NCBI RefSeq assembly: GCF_017875765.1
Contig: NZ_JAGGNA010000001.1
Coordinates: forward strand, 1,495,501 to 1,559,500
Direction of reading: 5' to 3'
Origin: Flavobacterium sp. CG_23.5
Lineage (GTDB): Bacteria > Bacteroidota > Bacteroidia > Flavobacteriales > Flavobacteriaceae
DNA length: 64,000 nucleotides
The position numbers were made by a program, and so were the translations under genes. Below the pieces are notes generated by a model. The model was not told the DNA's origin. It made no database searches and saw only the letters and a list, made by a program, of their open reading frames with translations. Of the stretch, positions 1-8,647 are shown in pieces. The stretch's first letter is position 1. The number at the start of each line of letters is the position of its first letter.

Positions 1-643
1 CATTATCAGCAAGGATATCAGTAACCCAACGGTCACCCATTCCTGGTGCTTTTACAATCAATTCCTCTGCATGCTGTCCTTCGGAATGTAAATGAGTAGA
101 TAAAATTCCTTTAGTCAAATCCTCTTCTCTGCTCAAAACGGCTGCTCCCGCTCCATCACCAAAAATCACCGAAACTCCTCTACCACGAGAAGTCATATCT
201 AGTCCTGTTGAATGCACTTCAGAACCAATAATCAACACATTTTTATACATACCAGTTTTAATATATTGATCTGCCACAGACAAAGCATATATAAAACCCG
301 AACATTGATTCCTAACATCTAAAGCACCTACTGTTCTCAAACCTAAATCACGTTGTACCAAAACTCCTGGGCCAGGAAAATAATAATCAGGACTTAAAGT
401 GGCAAAAACCACAAAATCAATATCCTCTTTGGCAACTCCTGATCGCTCAATCGCAATTTCAGCCGCTTTTACTCCCATTGAAGTCGTCGTATCTTCTCCT
501 CTTATGATGTGTCTTCGCTCTTGAATTCCTGTTCTTTCCTGAATCCACTCGTCATTAGTGTCAATAATTTTCGACAAATCGTCGTTGGTAACAACATTTG
601 ATGGGACGTAAAATCCTAATCCCGCTATTTTTGAATGGTACAT
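1..643 (-). CDS. fabH: 3-oxoacyl-ACP synthase III (KAS III), partial
   Basis: This enzyme starts fatty acid synthesis by condensing an acyl-CoA with malonyl-ACP in the cytoplasm. The gene enters from the left edge, so about 214 N-terminal residues are visible and the C-terminal His and Asn active-site residues lie outside the window. The start MYHSKIAGLGFYVPS is typical of the family. The segment DVRNQCSGF places the nucleophilic cysteine at about residue 114, close to its position in E. coli FabH. The motif NDEWIQERTGI near the N-terminus is also characteristic. A TAAATTTG box lies about 30 bases upstream of the ATG. Bacteroidota often have several KAS III paralogues, so the exact substrate is uncertain. 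Confidence 0.93.
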   Translation of the reverse strand, partial: MYHSKIAGLGFYVPSNVVTNDDLSKIIDTNDEWIQERTGIQERRHIIRGEDTTTSMGVKAAEIAIERSGVAKEDIDFVVFATLSPDYYFPGPGVLVQRDLGLRTVGALDVRNQCSGFIYALSVADQYIKTGMYKNVLIIGSEVHSTGLDMTSRGRGVSVIFGDGAGAAVLSREEDLTKGILSTHLHSEGQHAEELIVKAPGMGDRWVTDILADN

Positions 644-672
644 ACTATTGTTATTTCATTAAAATAAGACTG

Positions 673-680
673 CAAATTTA
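673..680 (-). promoter_or_regulatory. Bacteroidota -7 box for fabH
   Basis: On the minus strand this reads TAAATTTG, a match to the TAnnTTTG -7 consensus, 30 bases upstream of the fabH ATG. I do not see a clear -33 TTG at the usual distance. Confidence 0.5.
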
Positions 681-750
681 ACTATACTTTAAAATATAGA
701 CCCACAAAGTACCGCTTTTTTAACAAATTATCAATTATATATTTTTTCAG

Positions 751-854
751 GAGCTGTTTCCTGCTGTACGCTATATCTTTTCCTGTTCAGTCTCGTCCCA
801 AAAGACGCGACGGGACAGGAAAAGGATGCCGCTTCCATCAGGGCTATGCCGTTA
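751..854. repeat. Structured intergenic repeat, copy A
   Basis: A GC-richer block sits in otherwise AT-rich intergenic DNA. It has a long imperfect hairpin whose outer arms are CTTTTCCTG and CAGGAAAAG, followed by a GGATGCC...GGGCTA tail. The order CTATATCTTTT, hairpin, AAAGGATGCC, GGGCTA recurs at 7931-8028, and a more distant relative is at 43842-43935. It fills most of the gap between fabH and the S9 peptidase gene. It could be a dispersed palindromic element or a structured RNA; nothing here decides which. Confidence 0.6.
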
Positions 855-943
855 AAGAAACATTATTTTAAATTGTAACAAATTTCAATTATTTTAGACA
901 AATTAAATAATTGCATTACTATTAATCGATAATATTTCAAACT

Positions 944-3385
944 ATGAAATTAAAAGTTACCTTATTATCGTTTCTTGGCCTTGGCTTAACCGCATTTGCG
1001 CAAGAAAATTTGAGCTACCAAAAACCATCTAAATCCATTTTAGATTTAGCCGATTACGAAAGAGCTCCTTCGGTGTCAATGGATACCAAAAAAGAATACA
1101 TGCTTTTGAGTTATAGAAATACCTATAAAACTTTAGATGATTTAAATCAAGAAGAATTACGATTAGGCGGTTTGCGCATTAATCCGGTAACAAATATTTC
1201 GAGCACGGTTACCTATATCACAAACATCAAATTACGAAAAATAAAAGACACCAAAGAAATTCAAGTTTCCGGCTTGCCTTCCAATCCTCGAATTAGTAAT
1301 ATATCGTGGTCGCCAAATGACAAGAAAATTGCATTCTCTCATTCGACGAATACTGGTGTGGAACTTTGGATTTTGGACGTCGCTTCCGCAAAAGCAAAAA
1401 AATTGACCGAAGCTAACGTAAATGCCAATCTTGGAAATCCATTCACTTGGTTCAACGACAACGAAACTATTTTGGTGAAAATGCTTCCAAAAAATAGAGC
1501 GGCATTATTGGATGCCAAAAAAGATTTGCCAACAGGTCCGATAATTTCAAATGCAACGGGTTCAAAATCACAAAACAGAACCTACCCAGATATGTTGAAA
1601 AACAAAAATGACGAAATCAATTTTGAAAACATCATTACTTCTGAATTGTATAAAGTGCAGCTAAACGGAACAGCAACTTTATTTAAAAACGCCAATATGT
1701 ATGCCGGAGAAAGTTTCTCACCAGATGGTAATTATTTGATGCTGACCACCATTCAAAAACCATTTTCTTATATTGTTCCTTTGAGTCGTTTTCCATTAAA
1801 ATCAGTTGTTTATGATACAAATGGCGCTGAAATAAAAACAGTAAATGAAGTACCGCTTAACGAAATAATGCCAAAAGGTTTTATGGCGGTTCGCAAAGGA
1901 AAAAGAGAAATGAGTTGGAGAAATGACAAACCAGCTACCTTATCGTATGTTGTAGCCTTGGACGAAGGTGACCAAGCGAATAAAGTTGATTTTAGAGATG
2001 AAGTTTTTCTTTGGAATGCTCCTTTTGATGGCGTTGCAACTTCTTTGGTAAAAACACCACAACGCTACAGTGGCGTAATTTGGGGAAATGATAACGTAGC
2101 CATTGTTTCTGATGAATGGTATGACACTCGAAACACCAAAACGTATTTGATAAATCCATCCGACTTAAACAAAAAACCAATAACAATTTCGGATAGAAAT
2201 TCACAAGATATTTATTCAGACCCTGGGAATTTTGAAACCAAAAAAAACCAATACAATAAATACGTATTGGCAATAGAAAATGATAATGCCTATCGAATAG
2301 GCGATGGATTTACGAAAGACGGACAATTCCCTTTTATTGATGAATTCAATCTAAAAACATTACAACCAAAACGTCTCTATACCTCAACTTATAAAGACAA
2401 AAAAGAAGATTTATTGGAGATTGAAGATTTCAAAAAAGGAGAGATATTAGTTCAAATCCAATCTAAAAATGATTATCCAAATTATTACTTTAGAAACATC
2501 AAACAAAAAAACAGTCTCACTCCAATAACCACTTTCAAAAATCCCTTTGAAAGCATCAAAAATGTGAGTAAAGAAGTAATCAAATACAAGCGTAAAGATG
2601 GTGTTGAATTATCAGGAACTTTGTATTTACCGGAAGGTTATGATAAAGTAAAAAAAGAAAAATTGCCACTATTGATCTGGGCTTATCCAACAGAATACAA
2701 AGACAAAAAATCAGCGGGACAAAGCAATCAAAACCCAAATGAATTCACTTTCCCTTATTACGGATCATTTGTGTATTGGGTGACTAAAGGATATGTAGTT
2801 CTTGACGATGCGTCTTTCCCAATTATCGGGGAAGGAACTACAGAACCAAATGACAATTTTATGTCACAATTAGTGGACAATGCCGAAGCAGCAATAAATG
2901 CAGTGGATGCACTTGGGTATATAAACAAGAAAAAAGTCGCTGTTGGAGGTCATTCTTATGGCGCATTTATGGTAGCTAATTTATTGACTCATTCTAAACT
3001 TTTTGCTTGCGGAATTGCCAGAAGTGGTGCTTACAATAGAACCTTAACTCCTTTTGGATTCCAAAGCGAGCAGCGCAACTACTGGGAGACTCCAGAGGTT
3101 TACAACACCATGTCGCCTTTTATGAATGCTGACAAAATGAAAACACCAATGCTATTAGTTCACGGTGAAGCCGATAATAATCCTGGAACGTTTACTTTGC
3201 AAACGGAGCGTTATTTTCAAGCTTTAAAAGGACTTGGCGCTCCTGCAAGAATGGTAATTTTACCAAAAGAAGCACACAGTTATGTAGCCAAAGAAAATAT
3301 TTTGCATTTGCTTTGGGAACAAGACCAATTTTTAGAAAAGTATTTGAAAAATGGCGAGGAAACAAAAACGCCTAAAAATTTATAA
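944..3385 (+). CDS. S9 family (prolyl oligopeptidase-like) serine peptidase, exported
   Basis: This is a predicted periplasmic or secreted peptidase of 813 residues. An N-terminal signal peptide ends near AFAQ at residue 20. A long beta-rich N-terminal half (WSPNDKKIAFS and similar WD-like repeats) fits the S9 propeller, and the C-terminal alpha/beta hydrolase domain begins near residue 550. GGHSYGAF places the catalytic serine at about residue 671, HGEADNN the aspartate at about 744, and EAHSY the histidine at about 778, so the triad is complete. The architecture resembles dipeptidyl or acylaminoacyl peptidases rather than strict prolyl oligopeptidase. It appears to be a single gene ended by a strong terminator. 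Confidence 0.9.
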   Translation: MKLKVTLLSFLGLGLTAFAQENLSYQKPSKSILDLADYERAPSVSMDTKKEYMLLSYRNTYKTLDDLNQEELRLGGLRINPVTNISSTVTYITNIKLRKIKDTKEIQVSGLPSNPRISNISWSPNDKKIAFSHSTNTGVELWILDVASAKAKKLTEANVNANLGNPFTWFNDNETILVKMLPKNRAALLDAKKDLPTGPIISNATGSKSQNRTYPDMLKNKNDEINFENIITSELYKVQLNGTATLFKNANMYAGESFSPDGNYLMLTTIQKPFSYIVPLSRFPLKSVVYDTNGAEIKTVNEVPLNEIMPKGFMAVRKGKREMSWRNDKPATLSYVVALDEGDQANKVDFRDEVFLWNAPFDGVATSLVKTPQRYSGVIWGNDNVAIVSDEWYDTRNTKTYLINPSDLNKKPITISDRNSQDIYSDPGNFETKKNQYNKYVLAIENDNAYRIGDGFTKDGQFPFIDEFNLKTLQPKRLYTSTYKDKKEDLLEIEDFKKGEILVQIQSKNDYPNYYFRNIKQKNSLTPITTFKNPFESIKNVSKEVIKYKRKDGVELSGTLYLPEGYDKVKKEKLPLLIWAYPTEYKDKKSAGQSNQNPNEFTFPYYGSFVYWVTKGYVVLDDASFPIIGEGTTEPNDNFMSQLVDNAEAAINAVDALGYINKKKVAVGGHSYGAFMVANLLTHSKLFACGIARSGAYNRTLTPFGFQSEQRNYWETPEVYNTMSPFMNADKMKTPMLLVHGEADNNPGTFTLQTERYFQALKGLGAPARMVILPKEAHSYVAKENILHLLWEQDQFLEKYLKNGEETKTPKNL

Positions 3386-3444
3386 ATTAAGAACGTTTTC
3401 TCTCTTGTGATTCACAATTTCAAAACGAGATACTATAAAACAAG

Positions 3445-3480
3445 AAACCCCAAAACTTTATCAGTTTTGGGGTTTCCTTT
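3445..3480. terminator. Bidirectional intrinsic terminator
   Basis: Arms AAACCCCAAAAC and GTTTTGGGGTTT enclose a short loop with T-rich sequence after the stem. It lies between the convergent S9 peptidase and ABC ATPase genes and could serve both. Confidence 0.85.
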
Positions 3481-3481
3481 T

Positions 3482-4429
3482 TTATGCGAGCATCAATGTG
3501 ACTTCCTCATTTAGTTCTAATTCCGAATCATGTTCGAAGAAAATGGCTCGTCGTTCAAAAGCAGCTTTAATCAAATAATGGCTTCCTTTAAAATAAGACT
3601 GTTTAACAATTGCTTTCATGATTCCGTTATCGACCACTTTCAATTGATGTGGATATAACAAAAGCGCCGCATCTTCTTCGGTTTCAAGTACGATCAATTG
3701 TGATAATTTCAACTCATTTACTTCCCCAAAAAGGGAGGCTGCATACTTGTTGGGAGGATTTTCATATAAACCTTTCGATGAATCTTTTGCAATCACATTT
3801 CCATTTTTCATCACAATGGTTTCATCGGAGAAAGACAAGGCATCGGTGCTGTCATGCGTGGCTATGATACAAGTGACTCCCTTATCTTTTAAATAACGAA
3901 ATAAATTCCGACGCAAGGAATTTTTCCTAAAAGTATCAATTTGACTAAACGGTTCATCCAGCAAAATTATTTCTGGTTCTACTGCCAATACTCTGGCCAA
4001 GGCTACTCCTTGTTGTTGTCCGCCACTAAGGTATTTGGCTTTTACTTTTGCAAATTCGGTCATTTCGACCATTTCCAAAAGTTCTTGAACACGCGCCTGT
4101 TTTTTATCCCTATCAACATTCGACAAAAACTTTCCTACATTTTCTTCAACGGTTATATACGGCATCAAGTCAAAATCCTGAGCCAAATATTTGATATAAT
4201 CTTCTCCTGGAATCAAATTGCGTTTGGGACCGAGAATTGGTTTTTTATTATATAGAATTTCCCCTTTGTCTAAATCATACAAACCATATAGGAGTTTTAG
4301 CAAGGTACTTTTACCGCAACCGCTTTCGCCAATAACCGCAATATTTTGACCTTTGGTAATCGTAAAACTAACATTCTCGATAACTGGTTTATCAATATAG
4401 GTGAAGGAAATATCTTTTATTTCAAGCAT
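3482..4429 (-). CDS. ABC transporter ATP-binding protein
   Basis: This is a cytoplasmic ATPase subunit of 315 residues. It has Walker A GESGCGKST near residue 35, signature LSGGQQQG near 137, and Walker B IILLDEP near 158 followed by the switch histidine in IATHDS. The long C-terminal extension after about residue 235 (HPHQLKV-like, beta-rich) resembles a regulatory TOBE-type domain of importer ATPases. No permease or binding-protein gene is adjacent, so the substrate cannot be named. A TAAATTTG box lies about 20 bases upstream of the start. Confidence 0.88.
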   Translation of the reverse strand: MLEIKDISFTYIDKPVIENVSFTITKGQNIAVIGESGCGKSTLLKLLYGLYDLDKGEILYNKKPILGPKRNLIPGEDYIKYLAQDFDLMPYITVEENVGKFLSNVDRDKKQARVQELLEMVEMTEFAKVKAKYLSGGQQQGVALARVLAVEPEIILLDEPFSQIDTFRKNSLRRNLFRYLKDKGVTCIIATHDSTDALSFSDETIVMKNGNVIAKDSSKGLYENPPNKYAASLFGEVNELKLSQLIVLETEEDAALLLYPHQLKVVDNGIMKAIVKQSYFKGSHYLIKAAFERRAIFFEHDSELELNEEVTLMLA

Positions 4430-4447
4430 TTTCTTTATTTAAGAGTG

Positions 4448-4455
4448 CAAATTTA
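4448..4455 (-). promoter_or_regulatory. -7 box for the ABC ATPase gene
   Basis: The minus strand reads TAAATTTG 18 bases upstream of the ATG, matching TAnnTTTG. Confidence 0.5.
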
Positions 4456-4481
4456 CAACGTAAAAATTAAAAAATAAGGCA

Positions 4482-4518
4482 AAAAAAAAGCCGTTTCTTG
4501 ACGAAACAGCTTTTTTTT
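4482..4518 (-). terminator. Terminator of the lipocalin-OmpA operon
   Basis: On the minus strand the stem AGCTGTTTCG / AAACGGCT is followed by a run of T, 16 bases after the OmpA-like stop codon. The A-run on the other side could also make it work for the opposite strand. Confidence 0.8.
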
Positions 4519-4533
4519 AATGTATATTTTACC

Positions 4534-5229
4534 TTAGTTTTTCACTTCAGCATTGGCGTCTTTTATCATTTTTTCGTTTGCAGTAATTGCAAATTCAACA
4601 CGACGGTTTTGACTTCTTCCTGCTTCATTATCATTTGATGCAATTGGATCAGCAATTCCTAAACCAGTAACAGCAAATCTACTTGTTGACAAACCTTTAC
4701 CTGCTAAATAACTTTTAACTGATGCCGCTCTTTGTCCAGAAAGTTTTAAATTATAACTTGCTGTACCCGTATTATCAGTATATCCGTAAATAGTAATATT
4801 TGTATCAGGATATTCTTTAAAAACAGGAACCAATTTATCTAAATTAGCTTGAGCCGCTGCAGTTAAAGACGATTTGTTAGTGTTGAAACGCACTGCATTT
4901 TCATTCAAAACTAATTTAATTCCTTCTCCTACACGAACTACTTCAGCTCCTGGAAGTGCTGCATCAATTTCTCTTGCTTGCTTGTCCATTTTGTTACCAA
5001 TAACTCCACCGGCAACTCCACCAACAACACCACCTAAAACAGCTCCAAGGGCACCATTACCACCTTTTCCAATGTTATTCCCAAGAATACCACCAAGTAC
5101 TGCACCACCTACTGCTCCTATTCCTGCACCTCTTTGTGCTTTATTCGTGTTTTTTAATGATTCACAACTAGTGAACATTGAACCCATAATCATTATTGTT
5201 GCCATTGCAACTATTGAAATCTTTTTCAT
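4534..5229 (-). CDS. OmpA-family lipoprotein with glycine-zipper segment
   Basis: This is a predicted outer-membrane lipoprotein of 231 residues that anchors the envelope to peptidoglycan. A lipobox-like signal ends at TSC near residue 22. A glycine-rich stretch (residues about 35-80, GAVGGAVLGGILG) resembles a glycine zipper. The C-terminal OmpA domain (about 110-220) shows the family motifs TDNTG, LSGQRAASVKSYL and GRSQNRRVEF. It lies 11 bases downstream of the lipocalin-like gene and probably shares its transcript. The organisation is that of the YiaD/Pal-like single-domain group, without a beta-barrel. Confidence 0.9.
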   Translation of the reverse strand: MKKISIVAMATIMIMGSMFTSCESLKNTNKAQRGAGIGAVGGAVLGGILGNNIGKGGNGALGAVLGGVVGGVAGGVIGNKMDKQAREIDAALPGAEVVRVGEGIKLVLNENAVRFNTNKSSLTAAAQANLDKLVPVFKEYPDTNITIYGYTDNTGTASYNLKLSGQRAASVKSYLAGKGLSTSRFAVTGLGIADPIASNDNEAGRSQNRRVEFAITANEKMIKDANAEVKN

Positions 5230-5240
5230 ATCTATATTTT

Positions 5241-5720
5241 TTATTTATTAACTCTTTGAAATTGGTACACTACATCAGTCATTTTTCCTCCTACATCGAT
5301 TTTATCAATCAACTGAAAAGAACCGTCTGATTGGTTTGCAACTCTAAGGATGTAACCTTCTCTAACTTTTTTGGCTTTTATACCAGCATCAAGAACTTTC
5401 AAAATAAATTGACCGTCTTTATTAACAAACCAGGTGATTGGTGAGCTAAATGAAGTACAACCTGCTTTTGACAAAGTCACATTTCCTTTATTGTTGTTGG
5501 AAACAAACTTCCACATACTTCCTTCAAAACATCCTGAATCAGCGATTTGAAATGAATTAACTTTAATATATTCAGAACCTGGATACGTTACAGAACTAAT
5601 TGTCCAGTTTCCTTTCATTGCAACCTGAGCTTTAGTATCTGTATTTGTACTTGTCACTGATGTTGACTTACATGCAAACATCAAAACTGCTAATGTGCAT
5701 AATAAAATAACTTTTTTCAT
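5241..5720 (-). CDS. Lipocalin-like lipoprotein
   Basis: This 159-residue lipoprotein has a clear lipobox (LMFAC at about residue 17). The body (GNWTISSVTYPGS, FEGSMWKFVSNN, GYILRV, MTDVVYQFQRV) has the pattern of the small lipocalin-like domain common in Flavobacteria. Its role is unknown; a ligand-binding or envelope function is inferred. It is the first gene of a two-gene operon with the OmpA-like lipoprotein, preceded by a TATCTTTG promoter box. Confidence 0.8.
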   Translation of the reverse strand: MKKVILLCTLAVLMFACKSTSVTSTNTDTKAQVAMKGNWTISSVTYPGSEYIKVNSFQIADSGCFEGSMWKFVSNNNKGNVTLSKAGCTSFSSPITWFVNKDGQFILKVLDAGIKAKKVREGYILRVANQSDGSFQLIDKIDVGGKMTDVVYQFQRVNK

Positions 5721-5748
5721 CTTTTAAATATTTGTATTAATATTAGAA

Positions 5749-5756
5749 CAAAGATA
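5749..5756 (-). promoter_or_regulatory. -7 box for the lipocalin-OmpA operon
   Basis: The minus strand reads TATCTTTG, a full match to TAnnTTTG, 28 bases upstream of the ATG. Confidence 0.6.
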
Positions 5757-5893
5757 CAAATCAAGTAAAACAAAATAGTTTCAAAATTATTTAATTATGT
5801 ATCATAATTAACAGTTACGCCAATTTGTCACCTCCATTATAATTGGTATTCTATTTGAAAGAATCGTATTCATTAACTTAAATCTTATCAACT

Positions 5894-7795
5894 ATGACAA
5901 CAGGTAAAATTAATGTTTCGGTAGAAAACATCTTTCCCTTAATCAAGAAATTCTTATACAGCGATCACGAAATTTTCTTACGTGAATTGATTTCAAACGG
6001 AACTGACGCAACATTAAAATTAAAACATCTTACAAGCATTGGCGAAGCCAAAGTAGAATACGGTAATCCAATTATCGAAATCAAAATTGACAAAAAAGGT
6101 AAGAAATTACATATTATCGATCAAGGTTTAGGAATGACTGCCGATGAAGTGGAAAAATACATCAACCAAGTTGCTTTCTCTGGTGCCGAAGAATTTTTGG
6201 ACAAATACAAAGATTCAGCTAAAGATTCTGGAATTATTGGTCATTTTGGTCTTGGTTTCTATTCTGCTTTTATGGTTGCCGAAAAAGTGGAAATCATCAC
6301 CAAATCTTACAAAGACGAACCCGCTGCACATTGGACCTGTGATGGAAGCCCTGAATTTACACTTGAGCCAGCGGATAAAACCACTCGTGGAACAGAAATT
6401 ATTTTGCATATTGCCGAAGATTCATTAGAGTTTTTAGAAGATTCTAAAATTAACGGTCTGTTAAATAAGTACAATAAGTTCATGCCTATTCCAATTAAAT
6501 TTGGAACAAAAACAGAAAAAATTGAACAAAAGAAAGGGGAAGAAGTTGCTGCAGAAGATGTAGACAAAGCGTTTACAGAAGTTGAAGTAGACAATATCAT
6601 CAATAATCCAAATCCAGCTTGGACTAAACAACCAACGGAATTATCGGATGAAGATTATAAAAATTTCTACCACGAATTGTACCCAATGCAATTTGAAGAA
6701 CCATTATTTCACATTCATTTAAATGTAGATTACCCGTTCAACTTAACCGGTATTTTATATTTCCCAAAATTAGGTTCTGATTTACAAATTCAGAAAGATA
6801 AAATTCAATTGTACCAAAACCAAGTCTATGTTACTGATAACGTAGAAGGAATTGTACCTGAATTTTTAACGATGTTAAAAGGAGTTATCGATTCTCCGGA
6901 TATTCCGTTGAACGTTTCTCGTTCTGGATTGCAAGCGGATGCTGCAGTGAAGAAAATCTCCAATTATATCACGCGTAAAGTTGCTGATAAACTAAAATCT
7001 TTATTCAACGAAAACCGTGAGGATTTTGAGAAAAAATGGAACGATATCAAAATCGTTTTAGAATACGGAATGCTTTCTGAAGATAAATTCTATGAGAAAT
7101 CAAGTGCTTTTGTTTTATATCCCACAGTAGATAATAAATATTACACACTGGAAGAATTAAAAGAAAAACTGGCTGCAAATCAAACAGACAAAGACGGAAA
7201 ACTAGTTGTTTTATATGCTGGAAATAAAGAAACGCAACACTCTTATATCGAAATTGCAAAAGAGAAAGGATATGAAGTTTTACTATTGGATTCTCCAATA
7301 ATCTCGCACCTAATTCAAAAATTAGAGTCAGATAATAAAGACTTAACTTTTGTACGTGTCGATTCAGATCATATTGATAATTTAATCAAGAAAGACGAAG
7401 TTGCAATTTCTAAATTATCCGAAGAAGAACAAACTAGTTTGAAAACTGTTTTAGAAAACTTTGTTCCAAAACAAACCTATAGCGTACAACTGGAAGCTAT
7501 GGATAGCCAAGCGGCGCCGTTTATCATCACGCAACCAGAATTCATGCGTAGAATGAAAGAAATGAGCCAGTCTGGTGGTGGCGGAATGTTTGGAATGGGG
7601 AATATGCCGGAAATGTACAATTTAGTGGTGAATACAAATTCTCCATTGGCAGCAACCATACTGAATACAGAAGACAAGTCAAATCAAGAACACTTGGTAA
7701 AACAGGCGTTAGACTTGGCTAAATTGTCGCAAAACTTATTAAAAGGGGAAGCTTTAACTACTTTCGTAAAAAGAAGTTTTGAAATGATTAAGTAA
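5894..7795 (+). CDS. htpG: Molecular chaperone HtpG (Hsp90)
   Basis: This is a cytosolic ATP-dependent chaperone of 633 residues. The N-terminal GHKL ATPase domain shows RELISNGTDA (residues about 29-38, where many homologues have NASDA), DQGLGMT, the lid region VAFSGAEEF, and GHFGLGFYSAFMV. The middle domain contains LYFPKLGSD and the catalytic loop SRSGLQ. The C-terminal dimerisation domain includes a short glycine- and methionine-rich stretch (GGGGMFGMGNMPEMY). The length is normal for bacterial HtpG. It is apparently monocistronic with a hairpin terminator about 75 bases downstream. Confidence 0.97.
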   Translation: MTTGKINVSVENIFPLIKKFLYSDHEIFLRELISNGTDATLKLKHLTSIGEAKVEYGNPIIEIKIDKKGKKLHIIDQGLGMTADEVEKYINQVAFSGAEEFLDKYKDSAKDSGIIGHFGLGFYSAFMVAEKVEIITKSYKDEPAAHWTCDGSPEFTLEPADKTTRGTEIILHIAEDSLEFLEDSKINGLLNKYNKFMPIPIKFGTKTEKIEQKKGEEVAAEDVDKAFTEVEVDNIINNPNPAWTKQPTELSDEDYKNFYHELYPMQFEEPLFHIHLNVDYPFNLTGILYFPKLGSDLQIQKDKIQLYQNQVYVTDNVEGIVPEFLTMLKGVIDSPDIPLNVSRSGLQADAAVKKISNYITRKVADKLKSLFNENREDFEKKWNDIKIVLEYGMLSEDKFYEKSSAFVLYPTVDNKYYTLEELKEKLAANQTDKDGKLVVLYAGNKETQHSYIEIAKEKGYEVLLLDSPIISHLIQKLESDNKDLTFVRVDSDHIDNLIKKDEVAISKLSEEEQTSLKTVLENFVPKQTYSVQLEAMDSQAAPFIITQPEFMRRMKEMSQSGGGGMFGMGNMPEMYNLVVNTNSPLAATILNTEDKSNQEHLVKQALDLAKLSQNLLKGEALTTFVKRSFEMIK

Positions 7796-7871
7796 GCAGA
7801 GAACCAATTTTATGAAGTAAAATGGTGTGAATCGCTTATTCCGAACTTGCTTCGGAATATCCAATATACTA

Positions 7872-7900
7872 AAAGCTGTCCAACCTTGGGCAGCTTTTTT
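7872..7900 (+). terminator. htpG terminator
   Basis: Arms AAGCTGTCC and GGGCAGCTT are followed by a T-run. Confidence 0.8.
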
Positions 7901-7930
7901 TATGGAGCAGAATGATTGGTTTTCATAAGA

Positions 7931-8028
7931 TGTTTTGTCCTGCTTTCCTCTATATCTTTTATCCCGAAAAAAATCAGGATAAAAGGATGCCTCCCGAAGC
8001 TTCGGGACAATCTGGGCTAATTATTCCG
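7931..8028. repeat. Structured intergenic repeat, copy B
   Basis: This block has the same order as copy A at 751-854: CTATATCTTTT, a hairpin (TTTTATCC / GGATAAAA), AAAGGATGCC, then GGGCTA. The internal hairpin sequence differs from copy A while pairing is kept. A second palindrome CCCGAAGCTTCGGG follows, which also occurs at 61.97-62.13 kb. Confidence 0.6.
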
Positions 8029-8103
8029 TTTTTATTTTTATAAGATCATTTCCAGCCATTACTATTTGTAAGAATTTTTTAATATATTTGAAAAACAAAT
8101 AAA

Positions 8104-8185
8104 GCGAAACAAAACTTCGCCAATCTACCCAGAATTGGGTGTATATACGAAGTTTTATTTCGCCTATATACTAGTTGTGCAACAT
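8104..8185. repeat. attC-like imperfect palindrome W, left edge of the cassette island
   Basis: A 16-base arm (GCGAAACAAAACTTCG) at the left pairs with its near-perfect complement at 8148-8163 (one mismatch). An inner ACCCA/TGGGT stem lies between them, and a core-like ACTAGTTGTGC follows. The design (long imperfect stem, short 3' core containing GTT) resembles palindromes Z1 and Z2 further into the island. I infer it marks a cassette boundary. Confidence 0.5.
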
Positions 8186-8203
8186 CTTGGCGAAACGAAC
8201 ATA

Positions 8204-8230
8204 AATAACGAAAAATAGAAAATACTATGA
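8204..8230 (+). repeat. Leader repeat X1 before small gene
   Basis: The 5' flank and start of the next gene (AAATAACgAAAAAtAGAAAATACTATGA, read in two parts) recur almost unchanged at 9009-9045 before an unrelated gene. Confidence 0.6.
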
Positions 8231-8409
8231 AAACAATTTACATCATGTCTAAAGAGCAAAGAGATTACGTAATTAATATTTCTCAAATAACTTGCATACA
8301 CGATTCTCAAAACAGAGGTAATATTATAGTTCTAAGTTGCGGAACTAAAATAAGTACTGATAAGCCAATCTCTGAAATACAAGAACTGATTAAAAAGGCA
8401 CTATTGTAA
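8227..8409 (+). CDS. Small hypothetical protein (60 aa)
   Basis: The protein starts MKTIYIMSKEQRDYVINISQ. It is short and soluble, with no signal peptide or membrane segment, and it matches no family I know. A beta-rich N-terminus and a C-terminal helix (ISEIQELIKKALL) are plausible. The start is supported by the upstream repeat X, which includes the ATG and recurs before the gene at 9043. Its last 9 bases overlap the end of a small minus-strand gene. It belongs to the cassette-like island, where neighbouring genes are unrelated to each other. Confidence 0.55.
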   Translation: MKTIYIMSKEQRDYVINISQITCIHDSQNRGNIIVLSCGTKISTDKPISEIQELIKKALL

Positions 8410-8574
8410 TATAGATTGTGATTTAATCTCTTCTACTTCATTTGAAACTAATTCAAGTATATCTCTTATTTGCTCGAAATTAACGCCTTTAAGTAATTCT
8501 AAAATTGCTTTTTTTTTAGTTTGCAATAGCTCTTGATATTCTGTTTTTAGTATTCCTTTATATGTATCTGACAT
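8401..8574 (-). CDS. Small hypothetical helical protein (57 aa)
   Basis: The reading frame starts MSDTYKGILKTEYQELLQT and ends EEIKSQSILQ. It is strongly charged and predicted helical (KKKAILELLKGVNFEQIRDILELVSNEVEEI), perhaps a coiled coil. No family is recognised. It converges on the 60-aa gene and overlaps it by 9 bases. Upstream on the minus strand lies repeat Y1, which it shares divergently with the membrane-protein gene at 8648. Confidence 0.45.
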   Translation of the reverse strand: MSDTYKGILKTEYQELLQTKKKAILELLKGVNFEQIRDILELVSNEVEEIKSQSILQ

Positions 8575-8593
8575 TTTGTTTTTTGTTTTAGTA

Positions 8594-8625
8594 CGGTTCC
8601 GAAGAACCGCTGATTAGTAATTTAA
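8594..8625. repeat. Divergent-spacer repeat Y1 with hairpin
   Basis: A perfect hairpin CGGTTC-CGAA-GAACCG is followed by CTGATTAGTAAT and TTTAA. The same module recurs at 9443-9477 between a different pair of divergent genes. Confidence 0.6.
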
Positions 8626-8647
8626 CTTTTAACCTTTAATAATAATT

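Noticed and set aside
4874-5251. Plus-strand 125-codon frame opposite the OmpA-like gene
   Set aside because: Proline-rich translation is the antisense of the glycine-zipper segment; the minus-strand protein is clearly real.
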